Origin: Nipponacmea schrenckii
Lineage: Eukaryota > Mollusca > Gastropoda > Lottiidae
Assembly (NCBI GenBank): GCA_030562195.1
Contig: CM060201.1
Location: forward strand, 19,976,454-20,040,453
Reading direction: 5' to 3'
Length of the DNA stretch: 64,000 bases
This document shows positions 61,341 to 64,000 of the stretch, piece after piece. The translations under genes and the position numbers were made by a program. The notes under the pieces were generated by a model. The model saw only the letters and a program-made list of their open reading frames with translations, was not told the origin of the DNA and made no database searches. The first letter of the stretch is position 1. The number at the start of each line of letters is the position of its first letter.

Positions 61341-62400
61341 CTACATGTATAAGATCAGCAGCAACAACCACAAAATACAACATGTATAACATCAGCAGCA
61401 ACAACAACAAACTACTACATGTATAACAACAGCAGCAACAACAACAAACTACTATAAAATCAGCAACAACAACAAACTACTATAACATCAGCAGCAACAA
61501 CAACAAACTACTATAACATCAGCAGCAACAACAACAAAATACTATAACATCAACAGCAACAACAACAAACTACTATAACATCAGCAGCAACAACAACAAA
61601 CTACTATAACATCAGCAGCAACAACAACAAAATACTATAACATCAGCAACAACAACAAAATACTATAACATCAGCAACAACAACAAACTACTATAACATC
61701 AGCAACAACACCAAACTACTATAACATCAGCAGCAACAAAAACAAACTACTATAACATCAGCAGCAACAACAACAAACTACTATAACATCAGCAACAACA
61801 ACAACAAACTACTATAACATCAGCAGCAACAACAACAAAATACTATAACATCAGCAACAACAACCTACTATAACTTCAGAAAGCAAAAACCCAAACTATT
61901 ATAACTTCAGCAGCAACAACAAAGTACCATAAAATCCGCAGCAACAACAATCTACTATAACATCAGCAATAACAACAAACTACTATAACATCAGCAACAA
62001 CAACAAACTACTATAACATCAGCAACAACAACCTACTATAACACAGCAACAACAACAAATGATATAACATCAGAAAGCAACAACAAAGTCCCTAAAAACA
62101 TCCGCAGCAACAACAATCTACTATAACATCAGCAATAACAACAAACTACTATAACATCAGCAGCAACAACAAACTACTATAACATCAGCAGCAACAACTA
62201 ACAAACTACTATAACATCAGCAACAACAACAAACTACTATAACATCAGCAACAACAACAAACTACTATAACATCAGCAACAACAAACTACTATAACATCA
62301 GCAACAACAACAAACTACTATAACATCAGCAACAACAACAAACTACTATAACATCAGCAACAACAACAAACTACTATAACATCAGCAACAACAAACTAAA
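61341..62400. repeat. 25/28/31-bp minisatellite with CAA/CAG slippage
   Basis: TACTATAACATCAGC followed by a variable number of CAG/CAA triplets. Unit length changes in steps of 3 (25, 28, 31), showing triplet slippage inside a longer unit. The period is 1 modulo 3, so no frame is kept. Confidence 0.95.
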
Positions 62401-63168
62401 AACAGCAACATTAAAAGCACAGATTTTTATTTCAATACATGATGCGGAAAAACAGACAGATTTCAAATTCTGTTTAAATTTAAATTTCGGTGTATAAAAG
62501 TACATCTTTAATAAAAACTGTACTACAGTTTATAGTGCAAAATTTCCCAAGACTTATCTCGTTATGCTCCCTGATATCGACGTAGAGACATTTAATTATG
62601 GTCTGGTGTAATTTATTAATCAGTTACTTCCCTTTAGTAGAAATCTTCTCTTGGTGAAATAATAAGAGACTACCAGAAAAGAAGCGGAAGTGGTGAAGAC
62701 AAAATTTAATAAAGGTAAATTTATTTTGTAATCCCTTTACAAACCATTTAAACATCTATCAGGCTAGTGTTGGAAACCCACGCCGCATTGATTAGCCCTT
62801 TCTTGCATGTTTTATCAAAGAAGATGCAAAGTGGTTTTGCTTTCGAGTTGTGGACAACAAAATGTATTTTCTTAAACCGCCCCGTCCTGTGTATGTACAG
62901 GGAGGCGAAGGAATGTAGTCTAGGCCTCTATTTTAGATGACGGTCTAGCATGCTAAAAGTAAAAGTATGGTAGTAGTATGAAAGTTTGTATTGAAAAATC
63001 TGGGGTCATCAAGTGCACATTGAAGTTTAAAGTAATGGCTTCCTCAAATTTTAATATAAGTGAATTTTGATAAGATTTTTTTTTAAAGACATTCCCAGTT
63101 ATAAATTGAAATAATAATGATAAATAAATTTTGTATTTCTCTATTTCTAAGTGTGGATGTGAATAAAG
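62401..63168 (+). promoter_or_regulatory. Presumed NELF-B upstream region and 5' untranslated exon
   Basis: A possible non-coding exon ends at 62714 in a donor (TAAAG|GTAAAT). A pyrimidine-rich acceptor (TATTTCTCTATTTCTAAG) ends at 63150, just before the start codon. No TATA box was identified. This reading is inference from splice-site quality only. Confidence 0.35.
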
Positions 63169-64000
63169 ATGGCTGGACTAGATAAACTGGGAATTCCTGG
63201 TGGTTCTGACTTGAGAGAAGCTTTAACTAACTGTTCAGACCCTTTAGCAGCTATTGAAGAATTTCAAAATGAGAATGGAATCCTTTTACCTTCCTTAAAA
63301 CCTGCACTGCCATTTTTAGATCTTCATGGAATTAAGCGGTTTGAATTTCATACTTCAATCCTGGAACAGATGATAGAGAAATTGACTAATCATATTAAAT
63401 TATTAGCCACAGATGGAGGTGAAGATAGATTTAAAAAACTTCAGTCTTTACTGGAGAAAAGTTTTCCTGTCATCAAATTAAAAACAGTTCAACCAGTTGT
63501 TTTGTGTATCTTAAAACATCTACCAGAAATCAAACCCGAATATCTGAAAGTTATTTTGGAAGATAAAGAACTGTATACTGAAGCGGCTACTGAAGTCAAA
63601 CGACAAATATGGCAAGATAATCAGTCCTTATTTGGTGATGAAGTCTCACCTCTATTGTCTCAGTATATTCGAGAAAAGGATTCCGCCTTACTGAGCCATG
63701 AAAACAGTACTTTAACATTTTACGTTCCAATGCCAAAAGCACGGCGACAAGGGGAGGTTGTTCAAAAACTGGTTCACATGATTGGAAAAAATGTCAAATT
63801 ATATGACATGGTCTTACAGTTTTTACGAACATTATTTTTACGAACCAGAAATACTCATTATTGTACGTTACGTGCTGAATTGTTGATGGCCATCCATGAT
63901 TTAGAGGTGAATGAGATTTGTTCAGTGGATCCATGTCATAAATTTACTTGGTGTGTTGACGCTTGTATAAGAGAAAGACTGGTGAATGCTAACAGAGCCA
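63169..64000 (+). CDS. NELFB: Negative elongation factor B (COBRA1), N-terminal part, cut by window end
   Basis: Subunit of the NELF complex that holds RNA polymerase II in promoter-proximal pausing. Translation from ATG 63169 gives 277 open codons to the window edge without a stop. It matches the vertebrate protein block by block: DLREALTNCSDPLAAIEEFQ, LLPSLKPALPFLDLHG, EVKRQIWQDNQSLFGDEVSP, RRQGEVVQKLVHMIGKNVKL, YDMVLQFLRTLFLRTRNTHY, DPCHKFTWCVDACIRER. Vertebrate NELF-B is about 580 residues, so roughly half is visible. No intron interrupts this part. The start is chosen because MAGLDKLGIPGG aligns with the family N-terminus and stops lie upstream in frame. The gene follows a 3.3 kb block of tandem repeats. 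Confidence 0.96.
   Translation, partial: MAGLDKLGIPGGSDLREALTNCSDPLAAIEEFQNENGILLPSLKPALPFLDLHGIKRFEFHTSILEQMIEKLTNHIKLLATDGGEDRFKKLQSLLEKSFPVIKLKTVQPVVLCILKHLPEIKPEYLKVILEDKELYTEAATEVKRQIWQDNQSLFGDEVSPLLSQYIREKDSALLSHENSTLTFYVPMPKARRQGEVVQKLVHMIGKNVKLYDMVLQFLRTLFLRTRNTHYCTLRAELLMAIHDLEVNEICSVDPCHKFTWCVDACIRERLVNANRA

Noticed and set aside
61341..62400. Thr/Ala/Ser-rich mucin-like coding repeat
   Set aside because: One frame of a single unit is open, but the period is 1 modulo 3, so the frame changes each unit and meets TAA.

Overview
The window is animal nuclear DNA. It is AT-rich, its genes are split by canonical GT-AG introns, it has abundant transposon debris and tandem repeats, and it contains two 500-base N gaps. 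The proteins match vertebrate MCCC1, golgin-160 (GOLGA3), cytosolic HSP70 and NELF-B, but at invertebrate distance. A lophotrochozoan, most likely a gastropod mollusc, fits best; that placement is inference, not proof.

Layout. 0-11 kb is a transposon graveyard. It holds a decayed pogo-like transposase whose reading frame runs on into an OTU protease domain and a zinc finger, a 5'-truncated RNase H-bearing non-LTR retrotransposon with an open frame, a tandem array split by a TTAA-flanked element, two inverted Penelope-like relics, and two copies of a Lys/Glu-rich repeat family, one expanded into a 33-bp polypyrimidine array. 13.07-23.36 kb (+) is a 16-exon gene for the biotin-carrying alpha subunit of methylcrotonoyl-CoA carboxylase (mitochondrial leucine breakdown); three introns carry non-autonomous DNA transposons with readable target-site duplications. 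25.59-40.29 kb (+) is a 12-coding-exon GOLGA3 gene for a Golgi coiled-coil protein of about 2,059 residues, longer than the roughly 1,500-residue vertebrate protein partly because of a Gln-Thr motif-rich insert.

43-56.5 kb holds three intronless HSP70 genes in tandem on the minus strand. The first is divergent and lacks the C-terminal EEVD. The second is intact, with TATA, CCAAT, CRE and heat-shock elements. The third is a near-identical duplicate of the second, broken by ten insertions that all lengthen homopolymers, which looks more like a sequence-quality artefact than ordinary pseudogene decay. Copies two and three lie in a 4-6 kb segmental duplication that differs by a 1.7 kb fold-back transposon and a roughly 420-bp micro-inversion.

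56.5-62.4 kb is repeat DNA: a 485-bp repeat carrying AGGTCA half-sites, a gap, then 60-, 44-, 23- and 28/31-bp tandem arrays. At 63.17 kb the NELF-B (COBRA1) gene starts on the plus strand and runs off the window.

The genes are unrelated housekeeping and stress genes and show no shared pathway. The common theme is transposon insertion and local duplication around them.
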